Origin: Eutreptiella sp. 'Long Island Sound 2002'
Taxonomy: Eukaryota > Euglenozoa > Euglenophyceae > Eutreptiales > Eutreptiaceae
Length of the DNA stretch: 64,000 nucleotides
Direction of reading: 5' to 3'
Assembly (NCBI GenBank): GCA_964036045.1
Contig: OZ038383.1
Location: forward strand, 64,733,725 to 64,797,724
The notes under the pieces were generated by a model that worked only from the letters and a program-made list of their open reading frames with translations, searched no databases and was not told where the DNA came from. The translations under genes were made by a program, and so were the position numbers. Every line of letters begins with the position of its first letter. The stretch's first letter is position 1. Positions 33,278-43,910 of the stretch are shown here, one piece after another.

Positions 33278-34925
33278 AAAAACACACTGGGGTGTGTCGC
33301 TACGTCAACGAAGAATGTAGTGCGGGTAAGTCCCAGAAAAAAATAGAAATGTAGCCTCGATGGGGCGAAATCTGCTTGATCTGACCTGATTTGGGCTGAA
33401 TTGGCACTGAATCAGGAAGGATGCACCTGAAATGAAACAGAATGAGGAGTGACGAACAGTCCTCCGTGCAGTAAAACATTAGGTTAAGGGCTAAAAAGCA
33501 TGTAAACGTATCGAGAATCGATACCAAACCATGCATTGGTTAAGAAATGAGGTAGATTATTGGTGGATTGAGTGGGGGGATCAGGAAATGGAGTGACATC
33601 TCAGCGCTCTGGCACAGTTTTGCTGTCGCGGGCACGCTACGGTGTCCTCGCCGAACTCTACATCGTGTTAGTCCCGCTTTTCTCGTTCTGAAAAGTGCAG
33701 CATGTGGCTCAGAATTAGCGCATCTGGTGGATGATCACAAGATTCAGCAAAATGAGAATGAATTTGGGCAGAGATGAAGGAGATTAAACAATCACAGAGA
33801 GGTAAAACAAATACAAATGTAGTCTACAGACCCTAAGTGGACCACAGAAGGTAAGGATGTTTTTCTGTGCACTTAGATCTAAACAGATCTTCGAGGAATG
33901 TGGGGAGATGACAAGGAAATCAACCTAAATTGTCCTATAATCAGCAAATTCCCTAAGATGAAGGTGAAATGAAGCGGAATGTCTAGAACTGAAACTACTA
34001 ATACTTTCGTTTAGACTAAAGTTAATATATATTGTCGTTTATTCAGCTCAATTGTGCTTTCCGGCACGTTGATTCGCGAGCATCCAACAGATTCCATCAA
34101 AATATGGATCATGTGATGATGCATCATGATGGGACATGCTGGCCCTGGATCCTTGGCATGTAACGCGCCAAAGGTTCGCTGAAGGCGCTTTACTGACAGT
34201 ATATAACTGAGAGACACCGAATTTACAGTGGCGGTGGTGTCAATCGACTTGGACAAGGCCAATCTTTCGATGGAGTCCCACAAGACACTTGGATTCACCA
34301 TTTTCGACAGTTTCAGGTCGGATTGAGCTCACATTGGCGTGTGCCAAAAATACAACGAAGCTTACGGACTTCAGAGGTTGCTGTTAGAAGTCCCTAGAGC
34401 TCCTATGTGAAGGTTGTCTGAACAATTGACGTCTGGGTTTGGTGCAACACTGGCAGAATGATGGACAAACCTGAGAAATTCAAGGCAAATTTGAGGATCC
34501 TGGATCTGAATCTGGACTTTGGCGTCAGCATCACAGCAAATGAAGGTAAGATCTGAGTTCCTGGCGTCGCATCTGGTGCAGCCAGTACTACAGGGGGTGC
34601 CTGTAGGGGTGAATGTCGCTGGCCAGCGTTTTGATTATGTACATTTGCTTCCATCTGCACGAGTAGCCAAATTCCAAAGATGCACAGACCAACAGAGACA
34701 AGATTACCCCGAATCTGCCTGAATTAAGCCTGAGTTTGGTTTTTTCTGAACACGGCAGCACACTCCGTGGCTTTCGGCTTTCGACTTTCGATACGTTACC
34801 GAACGGAGACCAAAGAAAAATTGATTGATTGACGTCAAATTATCAAACATTCGCAGTTCTCCACATCATGACATAAACAGAAAGAATGAACAGTGGATTG
34901 AGCAGAATGTGGTAGGATGGCTTCC
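33278..34925 (-). other. Element C 3' untranslated region
   Basis: Homologous to the A and B regions but about 190 bases shorter, because the tRNA-like segment is missing; the junction reads GTGGTAGGATGGCTTCC. An 11-base deletion near 34222 changes the local reading frame, and the conserved stem-loop is altered. This argues against a coding role for the region. Confidence 0.6.
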
Positions 34926-37900
34926 TCAATTCGGCCAAGCACGAATACATGTGACCACCAACCTGTCTGGCCTGGCCCTCGTACGGCTTGGGCGCTGCAA
35001 ATCAGCGGCCGAACTCGAAGCTTGGTCCTCATTTGGCTCCTGGGCTGGCCTGACCGCAGGAGGGGGGATCGACGGATCAGCCCTGGAATGTGGCTGCTGA
35101 GGGCCGTAAAAGGCTGGATCTCGATTCACCACAGGTCGTTTTCCGTCGGTCTCCACTTGTCTGTCTGGTTTCGACAAACAGTCTGTCAGGAGTACGCCAA
35201 TTTCGGGGTGCTTCTTCAGGAAGTCGATGAACCCCTTGGTGTATCCATGGACAAAAGATTGGGCTGGTTCCCAGTTGTTGTGACTGGAATCAAAGCCCCT
35301 CCACTCACACAGAAATTCCCATTCGCCCTTGGCGTCACGTCTTGCTTCAACAATCCTCTTGAGTTCGTACTTCCCCCCTTCGATGACCCGATCAGACAAA
35401 TGTTTCGCAGTCCAAAAAAGGGGTTTAACCCGATCCTTGGGGGAGGGGATCTCTCTCTTGAGGCGATCGCCCGAAACGTCAATTTCCCTGCTGACATCCA
35501 CACGATTCCTCCACCTGTTCTCACCAAGACGCGCTGTAACAGCGAATGGCCCCTCCCACAAGGGAAGAAGCTTATCATCTCCGTCCAGGGTGATTTCAGA
35601 TTTTCGAAGCCAAACTCTATCATCGACTTCAAAATTGTGGGGGTTTTTTCGGCCTTGATTCTGGACCCAAAGCCAGTCAGCTTGATGCTTCTCGATTAAT
35701 TTCGAGACAGTTTTATCTGCTCGTTGGACGTCGTCCAAAAACAACGAAGCATCTTTACAGGGGCGAGGATTATTCAACGGCATGTTCCACCAACACTTCT
35801 TTCGTCCAAAGACAATTTCATTTGGAGAAAGGCCATGATACAAAGGCGTGTTGTGGTAACGGCGAAGCATGGCGAACAGAATCTCAAGCCAATGGAAATC
35901 CTTTTCACTCGCGAGCTCCTTACGAAGCATATTAATAATTGAGCGGCCGGCTCTTTCGCCAGGCAGCGCTCGATGCGAGTGGATTTCACATCGGAGGTGG
36001 TGGATTCCAAGGCGAGCACATAATTCTCTCCACCATTCGGAGGTGTACTCTTTGCCTGAATCCGTCACCACCTCGGATGGGACGTCACAGCCTCCCATCC
36101 AGGTCTGCGCGCACCATTTGGCGGCAGCCTTGCCAGTCATCGACTCAATGTTGCAAGGCAACACTTGAATGTAGCCGGAATGACGGCACTGAATGAGGAG
36201 CACACCATTGACTTTTTTGTTAGTCCAATGGCACTCTTCGTCATCGAGTCCACCGAGATAGAAGAAATCACTGGTGACTCTGTTAAAGAGGCGCTCCGGA
36301 ATAGGATGAGGCCTCAGATGGCCGTGCTTCTTCGCGCTGGGGGGCGTCGAGACAGCACATTGGGCACATCCGGCGGCTACTTTCATGCAGTGAGTATATA
36401 GCCGTGAGCCAAACAACCTATGTTTAATCATCGACCACAGTCGACGGCCATGTGCGTGGGGGGACTCCCATTTATGCCACCAGTTTAACACTCGAGGGGC
36501 CAGGGCGTCTGGTACGCACAATTTACCCTCCATCCACAGTTTCCCCCCATCCAACGAATACTCAGGAAAAATCCCATCCTTGTGAGCATCTTTGGATTTG
36601 AGATTTCCAAAGACCTCTTTAAACATGGGATCCTGCAGATAATCGGACGTCCAGTCACGGATGATCAGGGAATCTTTAGGCAGGGGTGGAGTTTTGGCCG
36701 GATCTCGACGCTTAATGCCCTGGATCAACCGAAATCGACTTACTCGTCGGGTATAGTCAAACCGTTTCACACTCCCTGAGGAGGGATCGGTGACTTTTTC
36801 CACGACTTTCAGTGTTTTGGTGCAGATCTCATGAGCATGAGCCGGATCTGAGATGGCCGTGATGTCATGGCACGGTAATGCGTGCTGTTTAACAGCGCAT
36901 TGCATGCATGCACGTCGAATGAGTTTCTTTTCTTCCTGATCCCATTCGATGATGACATGGCGGTCCTGCTCCGTACCATGGATGTTGGTACTTTGCAGCC
37001 CCTCTGAGGCGGGGTAAGCCCATCGGCTCAGAGCATCCGCTACCGTGTTGTGTTTTCCAGGCAAATACGACACATGGAGGTCAAACAGAGAGAGAAATTC
37101 GTGCCATCTGGCCCGTCGACCAGCTGGGCTCGCGACAGTATCAATGTGTTCGGTGGCCCAATACTCCAGAGATCCATGATCCGTCAGTACCTCGACTCGA
37201 TTGGTGCCAACCCACGATTGGTACTTTTTCAGAGCACAAATTATGGCGTACGTTTCTTGCTCACGCGGCGACCATTGCATTTGGCGTGGGGCTAGCTTCC
37301 GAGACCAAAATGCAATAGGGTAATGATCACCTGTGGCTTCATCAACCTGTTCAAGGACAGCTCCGATCGCGTACCTAGAAGCGTCGGTTCTTATGTAGAA
37401 GGGTCGGTCAAATTGGGGCACATGCAACGTGGCGACTTCACAGAGGGCCGCCTTCAAGTGATGGAAGGCCTCCTCGCACTCGTCAGTCCACTTGACACGA
37501 ACCTTTGAACCTGCCTTGCCCGCATCTCTCCCTACCTTCAGTAATTCAGTGAGGGGGGCAGCAAATTTGGCATAATTCGGCACAATTGTGTGGTAAAAAT
37601 TGCAACAACCCAGGAATCCTCTCAACTCCGTGATCGTCTCAGGGCGCTTCCACTTCTGAATAGCGACGAGCTTCCCTGGACTGGGTCGTCGGGTACCATT
37701 CTCAAGGAGAGAACCACAAAATTCGACTGATTTTGAAAATAATTTTCCCTTCTTTGGCCCACAAATCAGCTGATTAGCATCCAGAATGTCCAAAACCTGG
37801 TTCAGCTGCTTTTCATGTAGGGCCACCAGCTCGGCTTCGGTCAGTCCCTCCCCTTCCGTCGCGATGATTATGTCATCTATGTACACGCTCACGAAGGCAC

Positions 37901-39980
37901 GAAGCTCAGGATGAGCTGAAAAAAGCACATCTTCCATCATTCTTTGAAAAAACGAAGGGGCATTCTTCAGGCCCATGGGCATGACTGTCCACTGGACTGG
38001 GCCACATGGCGTACACATACAGGTAAGAGGTCGGCTGTCCTTCCTCAACGGCATTTGGTGAAAGCCGTGACGGAGATCCAGCACAGAAAACAAACGACCT
38101 CTTGCCCTCTTGGCGATTTCCTCCTCAAAGAGGGGCAGGGGGTGCGAATCCGCCTTGGTTTCGGCGTTGAGATTGCGAAAATCAACAACCATTCGCCAAC
38201 CATCAATAGTGTTCTGGTCTGCAGGCGGTGGCTTCGGGACTGTGAAGGGTGCACAGCACCATTCGCTGGTCATACAACCCTCAAGCCAACCAAATTCCCT
38301 GAGATTTCTCTCGATGATTTTTCTGAGGATCTCATGTTTATGTCCATGATTCTCATAAGGGCGCTGTTTCTTCGCCTTGTACCCTTCACGAAGCTCGATG
38401 AAGGCTTCACCGAACTGCCCACGGACAGGGGGGTCTTTGATCAACTTCCCTGAAAGGGTTGTGTCCTTCCGTTCCTCAAAAATCTTTTCTCTTGACTTGG
38501 AACACAACTCAGTGTCCACCTGATCGCCAGCAATTACTGTCGAAAAAACTTTGGCGACTTCTTCGGCCTTGGCAGGAAGAATCTTCTTACGGATGTCCCT
38601 AAACAGGTCCGTATCAACTGCCTCTTGAAGATAGGTGGGTCGTGTGTTGAAATCCCAGAGATTCTCTTCGTGATCCAGCTCCTCGAAAGGATCCATGAAA
38701 GCTTCCACAGGGGGTTTTTCATAAAAAACTCTGAATTTGCGGCGCGAATTCAAATTTTTCTTCGCCCGTGTACTGAAGATTCTTTTCGATGTCGACCGTA
38801 TTGGGGAAGAGGGAGACGAGGCGGATCCATTTGACGTTGGATCACCTTGGGTATCTGACGGACAAAAATCAGAAAAAATAGATTCATCATCAGTACCACG
38901 CTCAACCTCAGATTCAGACCCAACACAGGAATCAGTACCAGAATCAGCAGAATTAGAGTCAAAAAGCTTTCCATCCACCAGGAATGCAAGCGAATTCCAG
39001 GACCGCTGTGGCAGGGGACCTGTGTCGTCCCTGGCATACAGCTTAATCTTCCTGGGAAGTTCGATGTAATCTACACAAATGTCTTGTAATTCCTGAAACC
39101 AAGGCTTGTCGTCCCACAAGGGCACAACTAAAATTGCCTGGGTTTTATCTTGCTTGATTTTGTGGATGACCTGTTGGATTAAGTGAAACGGAGGATTAAT
39201 CCACAACTTCTTGTCCCATTTATGGGTCCAAGCGTCGCTAAAGTGCTTGTCAAAGCGCTTGTTCATATGGTTAGCAAAGGCATCATACTGTGGCCAAAAG
39301 GAATGGTGTTCATGAAAATATTCACAAATTGCATCGCGCCATTTGTCGACAACTCTGTAGGATGAAGAGTGCCAGCGCGAAGGGCGTCGTGGCTGGGAGT
39401 CCCTACGAAGACATTCTAACTCTTGGGAGTAATCGGCACTCCCATTCACCTCTGCAATGGTGACATCTTCGCCAAATTTTGGTGTAACCTTTTGCTTCAA
39501 AAATTCTTCTGCGCTTTTAAACCCTGCGTGCAAAAAACGAAATTCAGGACGCTCCAAGGGACCTGACTCCAGCAAAAAACAACGCCGATGACCTACAGGC
39601 GCCACCCTGTTCTTGCGAAGCCAAGGATGGCCCAAGTAAAGGTCATACTTTATGTCGGCACGATAGAAGTAGTCATCCTTAAGGACAACTTCTTCCACAT
39701 TTTGCTCTTCCCAAAGGTCTTGAGCGACCAAATGAGTTGATATATAACAACCGCGTTGCCCACCTGCGAGAGAATGTCCAGAAACTCCCTCGAGGGTAAC
39801 AGGATGAGGCGATTCAAACACGCAGTCGTCGGGTAAGAATGAATTGGATTGGAGATTTACCTCTGATCCATTGTCACACAAACAAGTGGCGAGGTGGAAA
39901 TTTCCCTTGCAATCAGAGACCCACAGCTTTGTGACAAACTGACGGGCCCTGTGCTTGGACTGTACACCAACCTCGTCCAC
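34926..39980 (-). CDS. pol: Element C pol polyprotein, full length (1684 codons)
   Basis: The frame is intact. Domains: aspartic protease with CDNGSE at 35-40; phage-type Dam-like domain at about 209-340 (WINPPF at 260-265); acidic Ser-rich linker about 340-420; reverse transcriptase with YIDD at 700-703; RNase H near 863-985; integrase with HHCC-like site and D,D-x34-E spacing near 1238, 1307 and 1342; chromodomain about 1536-1592 with NNWEP. It would be expressed only as a readthrough fusion of gag, since it lies in the same frame. In this copy a second UAG (40026-40028) lies between gag UAG and the first Met, so double readthrough or an independent start would be needed. Family assignment is secure; catalytic function of the Dam-like part is not. 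Confidence 0.93.
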   Translation of the reverse strand: MDEVGVQSKHRARQFVTKLWVSDCKGNFHLATCLCDNGSEVNLQSNSFLPDDCVFESPHPVTLEGVSGHSLAGGQRGCYISTHLVAQDLWEEQNVEEVVLKDDYFYRADIKYDLYLGHPWLRKNRVAPVGHRRCFLLESGPLERPEFRFLHAGFKSAEEFLKQKVTPKFGEDVTIAEVNGSADYSQELECLRRDSQPRRPSRWHSSSYRVVDKWRDAICEYFHEHHSFWPQYDAFANHMNKRFDKHFSDAWTHKWDKKLWINPPFHLIQQVIHKIKQDKTQAILVVPLWDDKPWFQELQDICVDYIELPRKIKLYARDDTGPLPQRSWNSLAFLVDGKLFDSNSADSGTDSCVGSESEVERGTDDESIFSDFCPSDTQGDPTSNGSASSPSSPIRSTSKRIFSTRAKKNLNSRRKFRVFYEKPPVEAFMDPFEELDHEENLWDFNTRPTYLQEAVDTDLFRDIRKKILPAKAEEVAKVFSTVIAGDQVDTELCSKSREKIFEERKDTTLSGKLIKDPPVRGQFGEAFIELREGYKAKKQRPYENHGHKHEILRKIIERNLREFGWLEGCMTSEWCCAPFTVPKPPPADQNTIDGWRMVVDFRNLNAETKADSHPLPLFEEEIAKRARGRLFSVLDLRHGFHQMPLRKDSRPLTCMCTPCGPVQWTVMPMGLKNAPSFFQRMMEDVLFSAHPELRAFVSVYIDDIIIATEGEGLTEAELVALHEKQLNQVLDILDANQLICGPKKGKLFSKSVEFCGSLLENGTRRPSPGKLVAIQKWKRPETITELRGFLGCCNFYHTIVPNYAKFAAPLTELLKVGRDAGKAGSKVRVKWTDECEEAFHHLKAALCEVATLHVPQFDRPFYIRTDASRYAIGAVLEQVDEATGDHYPIAFWSRKLAPRQMQWSPREQETYAIICALKKYQSWVGTNRVEVLTDHGSLEYWATEHIDTVASPAGRRARWHEFLSLFDLHVSYLPGKHNTVADALSRWAYPASEGLQSTNIHGTEQDRHVIIEWDQEEKKLIRRACMQCAVKQHALPCHDITAISDPAHAHEICTKTLKVVEKVTDPSSGSVKRFDYTRRVSRFRLIQGIKRRDPAKTPPLPKDSLIIRDWTSDYLQDPMFKEVFGNLKSKDAHKDGIFPEYSLDGGKLWMEGKLCVPDALAPRVLNWWHKWESPHAHGRRLWSMIKHRLFGSRLYTHCMKVAAGCAQCAVSTPPSAKKHGHLRPHPIPERLFNRVTSDFFYLGGLDDEECHWTNKKVNGVLLIQCRHSGYIQVLPCNIESMTGKAAAKWCAQTWMGGCDVPSEVVTDSGKEYTSEWWRELCARLGIHHLRCEIHSHRALPGERAGRSIINMLRKELASEKDFHWLEILFAMLRRYHNTPLYHGLSPNEIVFGRKKCWWNMPLNNPRPCKDASLFLDDVQRADKTVSKLIEKHQADWLWVQNQGRKNPHNFEVDDRVWLRKSEITLDGDDKLLPLWEGPFAVTARLGENRWRNRVDVSREIDVSGDRLKREIPSPKDRVKPLFWTAKHLSDRVIEGGKYELKRIVEARRDAKGEWEFLCEWRGFDSSHNNWEPAQSFVHGYTKGFIDFLKKHPEIGVLLTDCLSKPDRQVETDGKRPVVNRDPAFYGPQQPHSRADPSIPPPAVRPAQEPNEDQASSSAADLQRPSRTRARPDRLVVTCIRAWPN
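38961..39356 (-). other. Phage-type Dam (N6-adenine methylase)-like domain within pol
   Basis: About 130 residues between protease and RT. It shows a D-x-FAN motif, then WINPPF, then a hydrophobic strand AILVVPLW with PWF and a downstream ELPRKIKLYARD segment. This order of motifs resembles the phage lambda-type Dam family, where a D/N-PP-Y/F motif binds the target adenine. Similar domains are known from DIRS-type retroelements. It is intact in A, B and C, and a version without NPPF is found in element D. Confidence 0.6.
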
Positions 39981-40074
39981 TACAACAGAAGGATCCGCTG
40001 CCGGATCCAGGGGAGAGGAGACAAGCTACCCTACATCAAGTAATGGTCGAGATGGAATCTGGGGATCATGCCTG

Positions 40075-40112
40075 AAATCGCCTGGGGAGGGGCGATTTTC
40101 GTGGCTCCCCTA
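40075..40112 (-). promoter_or_regulatory. Element C gag UAG with downstream stem-loop/pseudoknot
   Basis: Same bases as in A: UAG at 40110-40112, stem arms at 40091-40098 and 40075-40082, loop at 40083-40090 complementary to GGGGAG at the UAG. Unlike A and B, the following linker has a second in-frame UAG at 40026-40028, from a TCG-to-TAG change. Confidence 0.65.
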
Positions 40113-43100
40113 GGCGTTCTGACCTCCAGTGGCTGCGTTAACATTGTGAACACAGCCTGATTCGTTGATCCACTCATCTTGGAACGGATCATCTGCTGGA
40201 TTCAGGGCATTTTCGACATAATCTCGATCGGCATCGGACACCTGATCTGCACCTGAGACCTGATCCACACGATGGTTGCCCTTTCCACGTCCACGGCCAC
40301 GGCCGCCGGATGATGGACCTCCACCGTCGCCACGCCCTCTGCCCTTACCAGAGAAAGGGGTCCCAGAAGGATTTCCCTTACCTTTACCCTGTGATCCTGG
40401 AGCATTTCCCTTGTTTGTACCGGATTGAGGGGTTTGGCCTGGATTTCGATTTCCGCCTCCGGCGTTGCCATTGGGACTTGTCTGGCCATTTGGCTGCCCA
40501 CCGGAGCCGGATGGAGTCCGATTTCCTTTGCCTTGGGACCCGCCAGGGCCTCCAGTATTTTTGTTTCCACCGGAGGGGGTCGGATTACCTTTTCCCCCCT
40601 TTCCACCATGCACCTGTCTGTCATTCCTGTCTGAATTCTGAGGATTACTGATATTTTCACCAATCACCTTGTGATCGTAAGGAGACCATCGGTGATTACC
40701 AGTAGAATGCGACTTAGCTCGGTTCGTAGAACCTAAAAGAAGACAGATGCTACAATGATCCTGAACATTCCGGGTGTCATTCACCTTTTTGTTGCCCTTT
40801 TGGGCCCCATTTTGGGTGTTTTGCTGGGTATTCCTGTTTCCCCCAAGACCCTCATGGGAATTTTGATTGGCGGCGTCAGCGAGCCGCTCAACCTCTTCCC
40901 ACAGTTCCTGCGGGGTGAACGAAAACACCCAGTTCCTGGCCTTCAGGCGATGGCCATGGAAGCTTACTCCCTTGTTGAGGACTTGGACAAACAAGTCCCG
41001 ATCCTCGTGTTCATTAAATTTGATTTTCCACGTGTTTTCAGTGAATTTCACCTTGGAAAACGACGTGGGGGAGCACTTTTGAAGTGCCTCCCTGACCGTA
41101 AACCTGTTGGCCGAGGCATCAAAGCCTTCGACCTCCGCCCACCAGGTCTTGACCTTTTCTTCGGACTGTTTATTCCGAAGGGTGGCGGCAGTTTCGGAGG
41201 GGATCTTATCAAAACTCAGATTTTTCAGCTCGGCACTAGAAAATTTTTCGCCTGAATGTTCAGATTCTTCCACTAGATTCCAGAAGCGCTGTCTCTTGTC
41301 TTGCACTTCGTGCAAGATTAATCGAGAGAATGAAGGAAAATTCTTCAACATCTGGTGGTAATGATCCTCTGGCAGCCGGGATCCACGTACCTCCAACTGT
41401 TCCCACACCTCATCAAAGGTAAGGGGGGAACTTGAATCCTCACGATCACTCCAGGTCCTGAGCCAAGTGTTGGCCGGCGCTCCCTCAAGGCAGTCCAAGA
41501 GGGCCATCAGGAACTGATCATCCTGGAGTTTTTGAGTCTTAACCCACAGTTTAAATTCCCGTTGGAACTGAGGCCAACGTCTGGGGTTCCCATTATACTT
41601 CGGTTGCTTGGCAACCTGACGAAGTCGCAATGAAGTAGGATTTAGAAGTGAATCCAGCCCAACACCGGCCGTAATGGCAGACACCTTGGCGGCATCATTA
41701 GCCACACCAGCTCCGGCGAGGGTCTGGGCGAGCAACATCTGGGCTAATGCATTGGAATCAGCAGCAGGAAGGGCAGTACGGGAGGCAGTTCGCTTGGCAT
41801 TCCGAGCCTCAGTCCTAGCCTTCGCCGTCCTACTCTGAGATCGAGAGATTGTAACCCTTTCCTTTAGCTTAGTCCTGCTGATCCTTGCATCGGTGGTCTT
41901 AGAGTCCACCGAAGGAGCAATCGAAAAAATTTCTGTCGCCTCCTCCGACGGTTCTGTTGTTTGTTCCACCGATGATGCGCCCTCAGACCGCATGTGTGTC
42001 TTGAAAAGATCTTTAATTCCCAGCGTCTGAATGATGAGTTGCATTTGATCTTTGAGCAATTGGAGCTCAGTATCTCGCTGTAATCTGCAAGAGCAGTCGG
42101 CAGGACAGTACATACCGTGTCCTGAAGGGCCTGAGCAGGCTGTCGGACCGCTAATCTCAGTGGTCCGCAGCCAGGAGTCCACTTGGGGAGCTCTTTCAGC
42201 CCTAATTTCCAGGCTTGCCTGCCTGGCTGCCTCTAAAATTCCTTCCTCAACCGCGGCGGCTAGATCGTCACGGATGGAAACAGAGGGATGAGGGGCGGAG
42301 GGCCCGGCAACAGGTGCCTTGGTCTTCTCCTTCGGGAAGGGACTTGCCTCCCAGATCTGCAAAAAAATGGCAAAAGAGTCATCTTCTTGAGAACGCCACC
42401 ACATCCTGGTATTAATTTCTTCTTGAAGAAGGAAAAAATATTCCATTAAAAAATCAGAGGCGATTCTTTCTTGTCCTATCAGCTTAGACGTGGCTAATAG
42501 ACAAAGGGCCTCAAGCGCCTCAAGGTTACGGGTCACTTCTGAAGACAAATGGTTGTCCCATTGTGCCCAAGAGGCTGGTCGATTATAGGTAGGTACCTCA
42601 CCTGGACCACCCATCTCAATGTCGTCAATGTCGGCGTCGATGGTCTCAAAATGTGGACATTGGTAAGGAGTATTAGTACGTGCCAGGTCCGTAAGCTCCA
42701 CCGGAGCGTTGCCATCGGCGTAGGCTAAGAGATTCCAGCTGCTTGATGGCCAATCTCGACTGGGATCTTGATGGTAATCTGGGCCTCCACAGCTGCTGAT
42801 TTGTGCCCTTCTTGGGCAGCTTGGGCTTGCGCAAGGCATTCCTCTCAAGGCCTCGTTCGCACAGCACCACGGCAGGGTAATTGTTACGTCTCCAGGAGCG
42901 GCGGGGTCTACGGGGCCGTACTGGGGAGCTAGCTGTGGTTGGGACACCAAAGGAACAACATTCAGGTAGCCTCTGCTACCATGAAAGTGCTGCCCTAGGT
43001 CGTTGAGGGTGCCGGAGGGCTCGGGGCCGGCAAGACCAGTGGGGCAGGCACGCGAGGAGTCTCCCTGGACGTTGTTATTGGGGGTAGAACCGGATACTCG

Positions 43101-43145
43101 AACACCAACGGAGGCGAGAGCAGCGACAACAGAAGCAAGGTCCAT
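40110..43145 (-). CDS. gag: Element C Gag (1011 aa)
   Basis: The intact Gag frame starts inside the 5' LTR (first ~54 residues), passes the primer-binding site as HGSRG, and holds the capsid-like region, the CSIC/His zinc-like site and the Gly/Arg-rich tail described for copy A. It is about 95% like A by eye, with most changes in the N-terminal third. Same length as A; B is one residue shorter. Confidence 0.87.
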   Translation of the reverse strand: MDLASVVAALASVGVRVSGSTPNNNVQGDSSRACPTGLAGPEPSGTLNDLGQHFHGSRGYLNVVPLVSQPQLAPQYGPVDPAAPGDVTITLPWCCANEALRGMPCASPSCPRRAQISSCGGPDYHQDPSRDWPSSSWNLLAYADGNAPVELTDLARTNTPYQCPHFETIDADIDDIEMGGPGEVPTYNRPASWAQWDNHLSSEVTRNLEALEALCLLATSKLIGQERIASDFLMEYFFLLQEEINTRMWWRSQEDDSFAIFLQIWEASPFPKEKTKAPVAGPSAPHPSVSIRDDLAAAVEEGILEAARQASLEIRAERAPQVDSWLRTTEISGPTACSGPSGHGMYCPADCSCRLQRDTELQLLKDQMQLIIQTLGIKDLFKTHMRSEGASSVEQTTEPSEEATEIFSIAPSVDSKTTDARISRTKLKERVTISRSQSRTAKARTEARNAKRTASRTALPAADSNALAQMLLAQTLAGAGVANDAAKVSAITAGVGLDSLLNPTSLRLRQVAKQPKYNGNPRRWPQFQREFKLWVKTQKLQDDQFLMALLDCLEGAPANTWLRTWSDREDSSSPLTFDEVWEQLEVRGSRLPEDHYHQMLKNFPSFSRLILHEVQDKRQRFWNLVEESEHSGEKFSSAELKNLSFDKIPSETAATLRNKQSEEKVKTWWAEVEGFDASANRFTVREALQKCSPTSFSKVKFTENTWKIKFNEHEDRDLFVQVLNKGVSFHGHRLKARNWVFSFTPQELWEEVERLADAANQNSHEGLGGNRNTQQNTQNGAQKGNKKVNDTRNVQDHCSICLLLGSTNRAKSHSTGNHRWSPYDHKVIGENISNPQNSDRNDRQVHGGKGGKGNPTPSGGNKNTGGPGGSQGKGNRTPSGSGGQPNGQTSPNGNAGGGNRNPGQTPQSGTNKGNAPGSQGKGKGNPSGTPFSGKGRGRGDGGGPSSGGRGRGRGKGNHRVDQVSGADQVSDADRDYVENALNPADDPFQDEWINESGCVHNVNAATGGQNA
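42970..42981 (-). promoter_or_regulatory. Element C primer-binding site
   Basis: TGGTAGCAGAGG on the minus strand, abutting the 5' LTR, identical to A and B. Confidence 0.85.
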
Positions 43146-43513
43146 GCTGATTGTTATCCGGCAGAAAATCCCAGTCTATGAAGAAAATTGACGCGGATTA
43201 TTCTAAATACATCTGAGTGTCCAAAACTGTCTGAAAAGATTTAAATAATCCAATTATGTAAAAATGTTTGGCCGATCTGGCCCGCGAGCGCGCGTCAGCG
43301 GCAAATGGCGATTCCAGCTAAAATAGCGGAACGCGGCGGATTTACGGGGAATGGACCGCGGAATCAAATCCGGCATATCAGAAATATATAGGAAATATCC
43401 TGAGACTGAGCTGCGAGGCGGCGATTCCGCCGAAGCAAAGAAAATGACCAAAATGAAGCCAATCTGGGCAGAATGTCTGAAAATCTGAGCAGATGGGGCT
43501 AGCCGCACTTACA
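42982..43513 (-). repeat. Element C 5' LTR
   Basis: It is 532 bp; TATA box TATATAT at 43384-43390; gag ATG at 43143-43145. It is followed by GGTCT, where B's protease frame resumes. Confidence 0.95.
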
Positions 43514-43778
43514 GGTCTTGAGCGACCAAATGAGTTGATATATAACAACCGCGTTGCCCACCTGCGAGAGAATGTCCAGAAACTCCCTCGAGGGTAACAG
43601 GAAGAGGCGAATCGAACACGCAGTCGTCGGGTAAGAAAGAATTGGATTGGAGATTTACCTCCGATCCATTGTCACACAAACAAGTGGCGAGGTGGAAATT
43701 GCCCTTGCGATCAGAGACCCACATCTTTGTGACAAACTGACGGGCCCTGTGCTCGGACTGTACACCAACCTCGTCCAC
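43514..43778 (-). pseudogene. pol: Element B pol, proximal part (protease start)
   Basis: Encodes the first ~88 residues of B pol, including the CDNGSE protease motif, and stops where C inserted. The linker from the gag UAG (43908-43910) to here is open with no second stop, as in A. The rest of the gene continues at 32735 and below. Confidence 0.9.
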
Positions 43779-43872
43779 TACGACAGAAGGATCCGCTGCC
43801 GGATCCAGGGGAGAGGAGACAAGCGACCCTACATCAAGTAGTGGTCGAGATGGAATCTGGGGATCATGCCTG

Positions 43873-43910
43873 AAATCGCCTGGGGAGGGGCGATTTTCGT
43901 GGCTCCCCTA
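43873..43910 (-). promoter_or_regulatory. Element B gag UAG with downstream stem-loop/pseudoknot
   Basis: UAG at 43908-43910, stem arms at 43889-43896 and 43873-43880, loop at 43881-43888; identical in sequence to A and C. Confidence 0.65.

Larger units (their letters stand above)
32736..43513 (-). mobile_element. Ty3/gypsy chromodomain LTR retrotransposon, copy C (full length, nested in B)
   Basis: The element is 10,778 bp on the minus strand, with 532 bp LTRs (32736-33267, 42982-43513) that differ at two sites. Target duplication GGTCT lies at 32731-32735 and 43514-43518. It lies within B's protease region, where A reads uninterrupted through the same bases (near 15056). Both gag (1011 aa) and pol (1684 aa) are open, and PBS and polypurine tract are intact. 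The one visible lesion is an extra in-frame UAG in the gag-pol linker. It lacks the tRNA-like segment found in A and B. Confidence 0.96.
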
